Source: Leisingera sp. JC1
GTDB lineage: Bacteria > Pseudomonadota > Alphaproteobacteria > Rhodobacterales > Rhodobacteraceae
DNA: 64,000 nucleotides
NCBI RefSeq assembly: GCF_001679925.1
Contig: NZ_LYUZ01000001.1
Span: 40,524-104,523, forward strand
Direction: 5' to 3'
The position numbers and the translations under genes were made by a program. The notes under the pieces were generated by a model, which worked only from the letters and a program-made list of their open reading frames with translations, was not told the origin of the DNA and ran no database searches. Numbering within the stretch: the first letter of the stretch is position 1; every line of letters starts with the position of its first letter. Positions 7,553 through 14,324 of this stretch are shown piece by piece.

Positions 7553-8362
7553 GTGAGGCAGTGGATTCTTGCGGTTGCAGCATTGTTGCTGCCAGCCGCG
7601 GCAATGGCGCAGGACAGCCGGCTGAAGCGGATGGACACGCTGGATGCAGGACGCAAGTGGGAAGCTGTCGGGCGGCTCGATGTGAATGGTGAGGGGTTCT
7701 GCACCGGCGCGCTGATTGCGCCCGATCTGGTGCTGACCGCCGCGCATTGCCTCTATGACAGCCGCACCAAGGCGCCGATCGACCCCACCAGGATCGAATT
7801 CCTGGCGGGCTGGCGCAATGGCCGCGCCTCGGCCTACCGCTCAGTGCGCCGTGCGGTGCAGCATCCGTCCTATGTCTATGACGGCGATCTGTCGACGGAC
7901 CGGGTGCGAAATGACATTGCCCTGCTGCAATTGCAGCGCCCGATCCGCAATACCAAGGTCACACCTTTTGAAACCGACGAGCGCCCGCGCAAGGGGGCTA
8001 AGATCGGTGTGGTCTCTTACGCTCATGACCGCTCGGAGGCACCGTCTTTGCAGGAAGTCTGTGCTGTCATGGCGCGCCAGCAGGGGGTGCTGGTGATGTC
8101 CTGCGACGTCGACTTCGGCTCTTCCGGAGCGCCGGTGTTCTCTTTTGAGAACGGCATTCCGCGGATTGTTTCGGTGATCTCTGCCAAGGCGGAAGTCAGC
8201 GGTGAGCAGGTGTCGCTGGGGTCGGCCCTGGCGGAGGAACTGACGCTGCTGCAGGCGCAGCTGACCGGCGTGAACACCGGCGGCCAGCTGCCGCCAGGTG
8301 TCGGCCGGGTGAAAGCGGGGGAGCGGGCCGGCTCCTTTGGCGCGAAGTTCGTCAAGCAATGA
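7553..8362 (+). CDS. Secreted trypsin-like serine protease, copy 1
   Basis: 269 residues with a signal peptide (ILAVAALLLPAAAMAQD) and an S1-type chymotrypsin fold. The triad is visible: His in VLTAAHC, Asp in NDIALLQL, Ser in FGSSGAPVFS. The serine motif is GSSGAP rather than GDSGGP, as in the V8/glutamyl-endopeptidase-like branch. The start is GTG 7553 behind GAGGAG (7541-7546); the ATG two bases earlier reads straight into TGA. The product is periplasmic or secreted. It overlaps the next protease by four bases, and the two are paralogues from a tandem duplication. Confidence 0.88.
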   Translation: MRQWILAVAALLLPAAAMAQDSRLKRMDTLDAGRKWEAVGRLDVNGEGFCTGALIAPDLVLTAAHCLYDSRTKAPIDPTRIEFLAGWRNGRASAYRSVRRAVQHPSYVYDGDLSTDRVRNDIALLQLQRPIRNTKVTPFETDERPRKGAKIGVVSYAHDRSEAPSLQEVCAVMARQQGVLVMSCDVDFGSSGAPVFSFENGIPRIVSVISAKAEVSGEQVSLGSALAEELTLLQAQLTGVNTGGQLPPGVGRVKAGERAGSFGAKFVKQ

Positions 8363-9174
8363 GCTGGCGGGCGCTGATACTGGGCGGGGCCATGCTGGCC
8401 TATGCCGGGAGTGCGCTGGCACAGGGGACCGGCCTGCGCCGTCTGACCGACCGGGATGACCTGTTCGGCTGGGAAGCTGTCGGGCGGCTGGAGCTGAACG
8501 GGCAGGGCTACTGCACCGGCACGCTGATTGCGCCGGAGCTGGTGCTGACGGCAGCGCATTGTGTTTACGGCAAGGACGATAAGCTGCGCCCGGCAGAGCA
8601 GATCAGGTTCCGCGCCGGGCTGCGCGACGGGGTCGCGGTTGCCGACCGCCAGGCGCTGCAGATCGCAGCCCACCCCGGCTATGATCCGCGCCGCCGCCTG
8701 AATATGGAAAACATCCGCCATGATGTAGCGCTGATCCGTCTGGCGGAGCCAATTCTCAGCAGCCAGGCAAATGCGTTTGCGCTGCATTCGGGCGAGGAAT
8801 ACGGCAGCGGTATTTCTGTGACCTCCTATGGCAAGGGCCGGGACGAGGCGCTGTCGCGCCAGCGCCAGTGCAACCTGATGGGGGAGCACAGGGATGTTCT
8901 GATGATTGACTGCAATGTCACCTTCGGCTCCTCCGGGGCGCCGGTGTTTTCGCAGGTGGGCGGGCGCGGGCGAATATTGTCGCTGGTGTCCGGCGGCGGC
9001 AGTTTCCGGGGCAAACAGGTGGCTTTCGGCATGAAACTGCCGCAGCGGGTGGCGGAGCTGAAGGCACAGCTGCGCCGCAATCCGGCGGCAGCGCCGGACC
9101 GTCGGATCAAGCGGATACGGGTCGGCGGAGGTGCTTCCGCAGGCGGTGCAAAATTTGTCAGCGTTGGCGACTGA
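8359..9174 (+). CDS. Secreted trypsin-like serine protease, copy 2
   Basis: 271 residues, beginning inside the end of copy 1 (ATGA overlap), so translation is probably coupled. Signal peptide ends near AGSALAQG. Triad: VLTAAHC, HDVALIRL, FGSSGAPVF. It shares with copy 1 the WEAVGRLELNGQGYCTGTL block and the overall spacing. The C-terminal tail ends GGASAGGAKFVSVGD, close to the copy 1 end (SFGAKFVKQ), a shared and possibly functional terminus. Substrate unknown; no inhibitor or secretion gene is adjacent. Confidence 0.87.
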   Translation: MSWRALILGGAMLAYAGSALAQGTGLRRLTDRDDLFGWEAVGRLELNGQGYCTGTLIAPELVLTAAHCVYGKDDKLRPAEQIRFRAGLRDGVAVADRQALQIAAHPGYDPRRRLNMENIRHDVALIRLAEPILSSQANAFALHSGEEYGSGISVTSYGKGRDEALSRQRQCNLMGEHRDVLMIDCNVTFGSSGAPVFSQVGGRGRILSLVSGGGSFRGKQVAFGMKLPQRVAELKAQLRRNPAAAPDRRIKRIRVGGGASAGGAKFVSVGD

Positions 9175-9181
9175 CAGACCT

Positions 9182-9210
9182 CTTGAAGGCACGATTTTCC
9201 CTTCCTATCT
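9182..9210 (+). promoter_or_regulatory. Possible heat-shock (RpoH-type) promoter for the Hsp20 gene
   Basis: CTTGAA (9182-9187) followed about 15 bases later by TCCTATCT (9203-9210) resembles the RpoH -35/-10 pattern (CTTGAA then C.TAT.T-like). It lies about 100 bases upstream of the Hsp20 ATG, a location that fits the gene's expected heat induction. The -10 match is partial. Confidence 0.4.
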
Positions 9211-9308
9211 CAGGATTGTCCGGGCAGCCGCTGATTGGGGCCCGGCGCAAAACCGGCCTGTCCCTGCGGGGAAGGCACTCTGAAATCGCTCATGAATGAG
9301 GATGGAAA

Positions 9309-9773
9309 ATGCGTACTTTTGACTTTGCACCGCTGCACCGTGCCACCATCGGCTTTGACCAGATCGCCAGCCTGATGGACCGCGCCCTGAGCGCCGACGC
9401 GGCCCAGTCCAGCTACCCGCCCTACAACATCGAGAAGACCGACGCCGACAGCTACCGCATCTCAATCGCTGTTGCCGGTTTTTCTGACGAAGATCTGAAT
9501 GTCGAAGTGAAGGAAAACGCGCTGGTTGTGTCCGCGAAGAAAGCAGAGGACGGCGACGGCCGCACCTTCCTGCACCGCGGTATTGCCACCCGCGCATTCG
9601 AGCGCCGTTTCACCCTGGCCGATCATGTCCATGTGACCGGGGCCAGCCATGAAAACGGCATGCTGCATATCGATCTGCACCGCGAGGTGCCGGAGGCGCT
9701 GAAACCGCGCCGGATCGAAATCTCCTCCTCCCGCCCGAGCCGCCCGGAGATCGAGGCCAAAGCGGTCAACTGA
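9309..9773 (+). CDS. Small heat-shock protein, Hsp20/IbpA family
   Basis: 154 residues, with an alpha-crystallin domain at about residues 35-130 flanked by short tails. Recognisable elements are YPPYNIEKTDADSYRISIAV, the AGFSDEDLNVEV segment, FLHRGIATRAFERRF and NGMLHIDLHREVPE. It is an ATP-independent holdase that keeps unfolding proteins soluble for DnaK/ClpB. It matches the class A sHsps of proteobacteria (IbpA-like). A strong terminator follows and a candidate RpoH promoter precedes, so it is probably monocistronic. Confidence 0.93.
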   Translation: MRTFDFAPLHRATIGFDQIASLMDRALSADAAQSSYPPYNIEKTDADSYRISIAVAGFSDEDLNVEVKENALVVSAKKAEDGDGRTFLHRGIATRAFERRFTLADHVHVTGASHENGMLHIDLHREVPEALKPRRIEISSSRPSRPEIEAKAVN

Positions 9774-9800
9774 TCCCCTGGACAACGGTTCGTGCGTACG

Positions 9801-9836
9801 AAGCCCCCTGGTTCTGCCAGGGGGCTTTTTGTTTTT
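9801..9836 (+). terminator. Rho-independent terminator of the Hsp20 gene
   Basis: AAGCCCCCTGG (9801-9811), loop TTCTG, CCAGGGGGCTT (9817-9827), then a T-rich run to 9836. The perfect 11-base-pair stem makes this one of the clearest terminators in the window. Confidence 0.92.
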
Positions 9837-9977
9837 GGGCTGTCCTTGCGGACACAGTCAGGAGTTGCAAGGCAACTGCTTGTTAGGAAATTGGCGGCAC
9901 ACTGAGGCGGTGAATGGTTGTTTCGCCGGTGTCCGACCGCCCGCCGGTGCTGTCAATGCGCGGTCCGGGTGAACTGC

Positions 9978-10376
9978 ATGGGACCACAGCAGATACAGCA
10001 TGTTCAGCAGAGCTTTGCAGGCACACTCGCCCGCAAGGCGGATCTGGCGGAGCGGTTCTATGTGCATCTCTTCACCCGAATGCCGGAAGCACGGGGGATG
10101 TTCCGCGGCAATTTCGTGAAGCAGAAAACGGTGCTGACGGCGATGATCACGTCCTGTGTCCGCAATCTGGATGACCCCCGCACGCTGGAGGAAATCGGCA
10201 CCCAGCTGGCGCAGGAACACGCCCATCTGACCCTTGGCCCGCGGGAGGCGGAGGCGGCAAAGCGGGCGCTGATCGCCGCTTTGCGCGATGTTCTGGGGGC
10301 GGAGCTGGACCCGGAGACAGAGTTCGCCTGGGCCAGTGCCATCAGCCGGGTGGCCGGGACGATGACCCGGCACTGA
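9978..10376 (+). CDS. Single-domain globin (flavohaemoglobin-type haem domain)
   Basis: 132 residues resembling the globin domain of flavohaemoglobins without the reductase. Tyr28 in ERFYVHLF matches the B10 tyrosine, Phe42 in GMFRGNF the CD1 phenylalanine, and His81 in AQEHAHL the proximal F8 histidine. The family binds oxygen or nitric oxide. I start it at ATG 9978 because homology begins there; an in-frame codon at 9918 would add a cysteine-rich unlikely leader. It is convergent with the dehydrogenase at 10406, sharing a hairpin. Confidence 0.8.
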   Translation: MGPQQIQHVQQSFAGTLARKADLAERFYVHLFTRMPEARGMFRGNFVKQKTVLTAMITSCVRNLDDPRTLEEIGTQLAQEHAHLTLGPREAEAAKRALIAALRDVLGAELDPETEFAWASAISRVAGTMTRH

Positions 10377-10389
10377 TCATCCGGCTGCC

Positions 10390-10409
10390 CTGATCCGCGG
10401 GCGGATCAG
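10390..10409. terminator. Hairpin between convergent globin and dehydrogenase genes
   Basis: CTGATCC, GCGGGC, GGATCAG forms a stem that can extend by GC/GC. It covers the TGA stop of the minus-strand dehydrogenase (10406-10408). There is no U-run on either strand, so it may act as a barrier or mRNA end rather than an intrinsic terminator. Confidence 0.4.
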
Positions 10410-11878
10410 ACCGCCATGCAGATGTACTTCATCTCCAGGTAATCCTCGATGCCGTGGTGGCTGCCTTCACGGCCCAGGCCTGACTGTTTGACGCCGCCGA
10501 ACGGGGCCACCTCGGTGGAAATGATGCCGGTGTTCACCCCGACGATCCCGTATTCCAGCGCCTCGGCCACCTTGTACACACGGGAGAGGTCCTTGGCGTA
10601 GAAATAGGATGCCAGCCCGAAGATGGTGTCATTGGCCATCGCGATCACCTCATCCTCGTCCTCGAATTTGAACAGCGGGGCGAGAGGGCCGAAGGTCTCG
10701 TCGGTGGCAAAGGCCATGTCCTGGGTTGCGCCCTTGACGATGGTCGGCTGGAAGAAGCTGCCGCCCAGTTCCGACGGGTTGCCGCCCAGGATCACTTCGC
10801 CGCCTTTCGAGGTGGCATCCGCGATATGCTCCTGCACCTTCTCGACCGCTTCCATGTTGATCAGCGGGCCGAAGTGGATACCGTCCTTGAGGCCGTCGCC
10901 GACGTTCATTGCTGCAACTGCGGCTTTCAGTTTCTCCGCGAAGGCATCGTAAACGCCGGCCTGTACATAGATCCGGTTGGCGCAGACGCAGGTCTGGCCG
11001 TTGTTGCGGAACTTGCACATGATGGCGCCTTCGACGGCGGCATCCAGATCAGCGTCGTCAAACACGATGAAGGGCGCGTTGCCGCCCAGTTCCATCGAGC
11101 ATTTCATCACCGTGTCGGCCGCCTGGCGCAGCAGGATGCGGCCCACCTCGGTGGAGCCGGTGAAGGTCAGCTTGCGCACCGCGTCGTTCTCGCAGAACTC
11201 CTTGCCGATGTCGGAGGCGCGTGAGGACGGCACCACGTTGAACACGCCCGCCGGAATGCCGGCCCGATCGGCCAGCACTGCCAGCACGATCGCCGACAGC
11301 GGGGTTTCCGCGGCGGGGCGGGCGACAAAGGCGCAGCCTGCGGCCAGCGCCGGACCGGCCTTGCGGGTGATCATCGCGTTGGGGAAGTTCCAGGGGGTGA
11401 TCGAGGCGGCAACACCAATCGGCTGCTTCAGCACGGTGATGCGCTTGTCGCGCTGGTGGCCGGGGATCGTCTCGCCGTAGATGCGCTTGGCCTCTTCCGC
11501 GAAGAATTCGATGAACGACGCGCCATAGGCGATCTCACCGCGGGATTCCGCCAGCGGCTTGCCCATCTCGGCGGTCAGGATCACCGCCAGGTCCTCCTGG
11601 TTTTCCATCATCAGGTCGAACCACTTGCGCATCGCATTGGCACGCTCCTTACCGGTCCATTTGGCCCATTCCTTTTGCGCGGCATCAGCTTGGGCGATGG
11701 CACCCGCAACCTGCGCGCGGCTGGTGTCAGCGACCTGGGCGATCACGTCGCCGCGGGCCGGGTTGGTCACGTCAAAGGTGCCTTCGCCATCGGCAAACTG
11801 GCCGCCGATATAGGCGCGGGTTTCCAGCAGGCTGGGGTCTTTGAGCAGGGATTTCAGGTCAGTGGTTGCGTCAAGCAT
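10406..11878 (-). CDS. gabD: NAD(P)-dependent aldehyde dehydrogenase, succinate-semialdehyde type
   Basis: 490 residues of the ALDH superfamily, close to GabD. It would oxidise succinate semialdehyde to succinate in 4-aminobutyrate breakdown. Visible are the N-terminal KDPSLLETRAYIGG, the PWNFPNAM motif, the TFTGSTEVGR Rossmann segment, the catalytic Glu in ELGGNAPFIVFDDADL, the catalytic Cys in NNGQTCVCANR and the EVAPFGGVKQSG tail. The start at 11878 gives the usual length. The gene is divergent from an esterase, with operator-like repeats between. Other semialdehydes such as glutarate semialdehyde are possible substrates. Confidence 0.88.
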   Translation of the reverse strand: MLDATTDLKSLLKDPSLLETRAYIGGQFADGEGTFDVTNPARGDVIAQVADTSRAQVAGAIAQADAAQKEWAKWTGKERANAMRKWFDLMMENQEDLAVILTAEMGKPLAESRGEIAYGASFIEFFAEEAKRIYGETIPGHQRDKRITVLKQPIGVAASITPWNFPNAMITRKAGPALAAGCAFVARPAAETPLSAIVLAVLADRAGIPAGVFNVVPSSRASDIGKEFCENDAVRKLTFTGSTEVGRILLRQAADTVMKCSMELGGNAPFIVFDDADLDAAVEGAIMCKFRNNGQTCVCANRIYVQAGVYDAFAEKLKAAVAAMNVGDGLKDGIHFGPLINMEAVEKVQEHIADATSKGGEVILGGNPSELGGSFFQPTIVKGATQDMAFATDETFGPLAPLFKFEDEDEVIAMANDTIFGLASYFYAKDLSRVYKVAEALEYGIVGVNTGIISTEVAPFGGVKQSGLGREGSHHGIEDYLEMKYICMAV

Positions 11879-11955
11879 GGCGGGCCTCCCGGGTGTTCTG
11901 TTGCGGAATGCAAAGCAGTTGTGCCTTGATATGTCCAGAAGGATTGATGAGTCCA

Positions 11956-11971
11956 GAATTTGATCAAATTC
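11956..11971. promoter_or_regulatory. Perfect 16-base palindrome upstream of gabD
   Basis: GAATTTGATCAAATTC is its own reverse complement, with two further CC/GG pairs after one mismatch on each side. It lies about 80 bases before the gabD start and 90 before the esterase start. Such a long AT-rich palindrome in GC-rich DNA is a strong regulator-binding candidate. A TCCAGAA motif occurs on both sides of the nearby GGATTGATGAG. Confidence 0.5.
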
Positions 11972-11997
11972 CGGGCAAAGATTTTGAGCCAAGCAAT

Positions 11998-12026
11998 TTG
12001 ACATGTGCTGTGCCAGACTGTCTGGT
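11998..12026 (+). promoter_or_regulatory. Promoter with overlapping inverted repeat for the esterase gene
   Basis: A perfect -35 TTGACA (11998-12003) is followed at 17 bases by a weak -10 (TCTGGT). The interval holds CCAGAC-T-GTCTGG (12013-12025), a perfect 6-1-6 inverted repeat that covers the -10, as expected of a repressor site. Confidence 0.4.
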
Positions 12027-12059
12027 AGCGGCCAACAATAAGAACAGGGGAGACTGGGC

Positions 12060-12845
12060 ATGGAATTGGATGATGCCTATGCCAACGGGGCCTATATCGA
12101 AAACGCAGATAAGTATCCGCCGCGCTGGGCGGCCTCGGCGGAAGATTTCCGTAACAGCCTGCATGAGCGTGCCCGGCTGAACGTGCCTTATGGCGAGGGA
12201 GAGCGGCAGACCTTTGACCTGTTCCTGCCTGAAGGCACCGCCAAGGGACTGTTTGTCTTTGTCCACGGCGGCTATTGGCTGGCTTTCGATAAAAGTTCCT
12301 GGTCGCATCTGGCGCGCGGCGCGCTGGCACATGGTTGGGCGGTGGCGATGCCGTCCTACGATCTGTGTCCGGAGGTGCGAATTGCCGATATCACCCGGCA
12401 GGTCACGGCTGCCGTCAAGAAAGCTGCGGCCGAAGTTGATGGACCAATTGCACTGGCGGGCCATTCCGCGGGTGGCCATCTGGTGGCGCGGATGCTGGAC
12501 AAGGCGCTGCTGCCGGCGGACGTGGGCGCACGGATCAAAACAGTGATCCCGATCTCGCCGCTGTCGGACCTGCTGCCCTTGCTGCGCACCTCGATGAACC
12601 AGAAGTTCAAGATGGATTCGGCTGCTGCGGTGGCAGAAAGCCCGGTGGAGATGCAGGACCGCTATGAGGCGGAGGTCACCGTTTGGGTCGGCGGCGAGGA
12701 GCGCCCGGCATTTCTGGATCAGGCGGTCTGGCTGGTGGAGGCCTGGGGCGCGGATCATGTGATCGCCTTCGGCAAGCATCATTTCAACGTGATTGACCCG
12801 CTGGCCGACCCGGACAGCGATCTGGTGGCGCTGATCGTGAATTGA
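12060..12845 (+). CDS. Alpha/beta hydrolase, esterase or arylformamidase-like
   Basis: 261 residues. The HGG oxyanion motif is in FVFVHGGYWLAF and the nucleophile elbow is GHSAGG in IALAGHSAGGHLVARM. The catalytic His is probably in FGKHHFNVIDPL near the C-terminus. This arrangement matches the kynurenine-formamidase/BD-FAE group of small carboxylesterases. It is divergent from the aldehyde dehydrogenase and upstream of creatinase, so a role in amine or amide catabolism is possible but unproven. The substrate cannot be read from sequence. Confidence 0.82.
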   Translation: MELDDAYANGAYIENADKYPPRWAASAEDFRNSLHERARLNVPYGEGERQTFDLFLPEGTAKGLFVFVHGGYWLAFDKSSWSHLARGALAHGWAVAMPSYDLCPEVRIADITRQVTAAVKKAAAEVDGPIALAGHSAGGHLVARMLDKALLPADVGARIKTVIPISPLSDLLPLLRTSMNQKFKMDSAAAVAESPVEMQDRYEAEVTVWVGGEERPAFLDQAVWLVEAWGADHVIAFGKHHFNVIDPLADPDSDLVALIVN

Positions 12846-12854
12846 CCACAAGCA

Positions 12855-12886
12855 GCGGTGGGCGGAAACGCCCACCCTGCGGGGCG
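12855..12886. repeat. GC-rich hairpin, partial copy of the CCCACCCT repeat family
   Basis: GGTGGGCG (12857-12864), GAAA, CGCCCACC (12869-12876): a perfect stem closed by a GNRA tetraloop, followed by CTGCGGGGCG. The AAACGCCCACCCT segment is shared with the larger repeat at 24054-24134. It sits just downstream of the esterase gene and could serve as a 3' end. Confidence 0.5.
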
Positions 12887-13035
12887 TAAATACTTCTTGC
12901 CAGAATCTCTCTTCCGAAGCATCTTCCGGCTTAGGGGCCAGGCGATGGCGTCGCCGCATGGAATACATGCCCGCCCCCACATTCCAAAACTGTCCTGAAC
13001 GCCGGGACCTTTCTTGTAAGAAGGAAGGGTCTGAT

Positions 13036-14244
13036 ATGACTGCACGTCCTGAAATGTACCGTTTTCACAATGGTGAGAAGGCGCCGCTGCAATTTGCTGT
13101 CTCCGAGTACGAGGCGCGGATTGCGGGCCTGCGCAAGATCATGGCCGACAAAGGGGTGAGCGCCGCGGTCTTCACCTCGATGCACAACATCTCCTACTAC
13201 TCGGGCTTCACCTACTGCGCCTTTGGCCGCCCTTACGGCCTGGTGGTGACCGCTTCTGAGGCCGTGACCATCTCGGCCGGGATCGACGCGGGCCAGCCCT
13301 GGCGCCGCTCGTTCTGCGACAACATCACCTACACCGACTGGCAGCGCGACAATTTCTGGCGTGCAATCAAGTCGGTATCGGGAGAGGGCGCGGTGGTCGG
13401 CTATGAAAGCGATCACCTGACGCTGCTGCAGAAGGCCAAGCTGGAAGGGTTCCTGAAACCGTCCGAACTGGTTGACCTTTATGAGCCGACCATGCGCCAG
13501 CGGATGGGCAAATCCGCGGCTGAGCTGGACATGATCCGGGCAGGCGCCGCGGTGGCCGACGTCGGCGGCTTTGCGATCCGCGATGCGGTCAAGGAAGGCG
13601 CGCGGGAGATAGACGTGGCGATGGCCGGCCGTGATGCGATGGAGCTGGAGATTGCCAAGCGTTTCCCGGATGCGGAGTACCGCGATTCCTGGGTGTGGTT
13701 CCAGTCCGGCATCAACACCGACGGTGCCCACAACCCGGTGACGGGGCGCACCCTGCGGCGCGGCGACATCCTGTCCCTGAACACCTTCCCGATGATCTCC
13801 GGTTACTACACGGCTCTGGAGCGGACCATGTTCGTGAAGGAAGTGGATGCCGACTCCCTGCGCATCTGGGAGGCCAATGTGGCGGCCCATGAGCTGGGCA
13901 TCTCGCTCTTGAAGCCGGGTGCGAGCTGTGCGGAAATCACCCATAAGATCAACGCCTTCTTCGAAGAGCAGGACCTGCTGCAGTACCGCACCTTCGGCTA
14001 TGGCCACTCGTTCGGCGTCTTGTCGCACTACTATGGCCGCGAGGCGGGGCTGGAGCTGCGCGAGGACATCGACACGGTGCTGGAGCCGGGCATGGTGATC
14101 TCGATGGAGCCGATGCTGACAATCGCCGATGGCCAGTCAGGTGCCGGCGGCTACCGCGAGCATGACATCCTGATCATCCACGAGGACGGCAACGAGAACA
14201 TCACCAAGTACCCCTATGGGCCGGAGTTCAACGTCGTCGGCTGA
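13036..14244 (+). CDS. Creatinase (creatine amidinohydrolase)
   Basis: Hydrolyses creatine to sarcosine and urea. 402 residues, the same length as Pseudomonas creatinase, with the pita-bread fold of M24 peptidases but without a metal-binding set. Diagnostic blocks are TSMHNISYYSGFTYCAFGRP, the IDAGQPWRR segment, YTDWQRDNFW, WFQSGINTDGAHNPVTGR, the LQYRTFGYGHSFGVLSHYYG strand, and GAGGYREHDILII. His232 in GAHNP is at the position of the catalytic His232 known in Pseudomonas putida. ATG 13036 gives the family length. No creatininase or sarcosine oxidase gene is adjacent, so it stands alone here. Confidence 0.93.
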   Translation: MTARPEMYRFHNGEKAPLQFAVSEYEARIAGLRKIMADKGVSAAVFTSMHNISYYSGFTYCAFGRPYGLVVTASEAVTISAGIDAGQPWRRSFCDNITYTDWQRDNFWRAIKSVSGEGAVVGYESDHLTLLQKAKLEGFLKPSELVDLYEPTMRQRMGKSAAELDMIRAGAAVADVGGFAIRDAVKEGAREIDVAMAGRDAMELEIAKRFPDAEYRDSWVWFQSGINTDGAHNPVTGRTLRRGDILSLNTFPMISGYYTALERTMFVKEVDADSLRIWEANVAAHELGISLLKPGASCAEITHKINAFFEEQDLLQYRTFGYGHSFGVLSHYYGREAGLELREDIDTVLEPGMVISMEPMLTIADGQSGAGGYREHDILIIHEDGNENITKYPYGPEFNVVG

Positions 14245-14286
14245 GGCTTCCGGTTTTTGAAAAGAAGCAGGGGGTGACATCCGTGC

Positions 14287-14321
14287 ACCCCCTGTGCACC
14301 GGGCAGGTGCACAGGGGGTTT
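14287..14321. terminator. Terminator between convergent creatinase and methyltransferase genes
   Basis: ACCCCCTGTGCACC (14287-14300), loop GGGCA, GGTGCACAGGGGGT (14306-14319), then TT. A perfect 14-base-pair stem directly downstream of both stop codons. The U-run is short, so it may be bidirectional and rely on stem strength. Confidence 0.75.
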
Positions 14322-14324
14322 AGT

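Noticed and set aside
12855..12900. A fifth copy of the composite GAGTATTT repeat after the esterase hairpin
   Set aside because: Only AAATACTTCTTGCCA is similar and the order differs from the other copies, so I kept it as a hairpin of the CCCACCCT family instead.
13036..14244. Considered DddP (DMSP lyase), another M24-fold protein common in roseobacters
   Set aside because: The sequence carries the creatinase-specific blocks (GINTDGAHNPV, FGYGHSFG, GAGGYREHD) and lacks DddP's metal-site arrangement and length.
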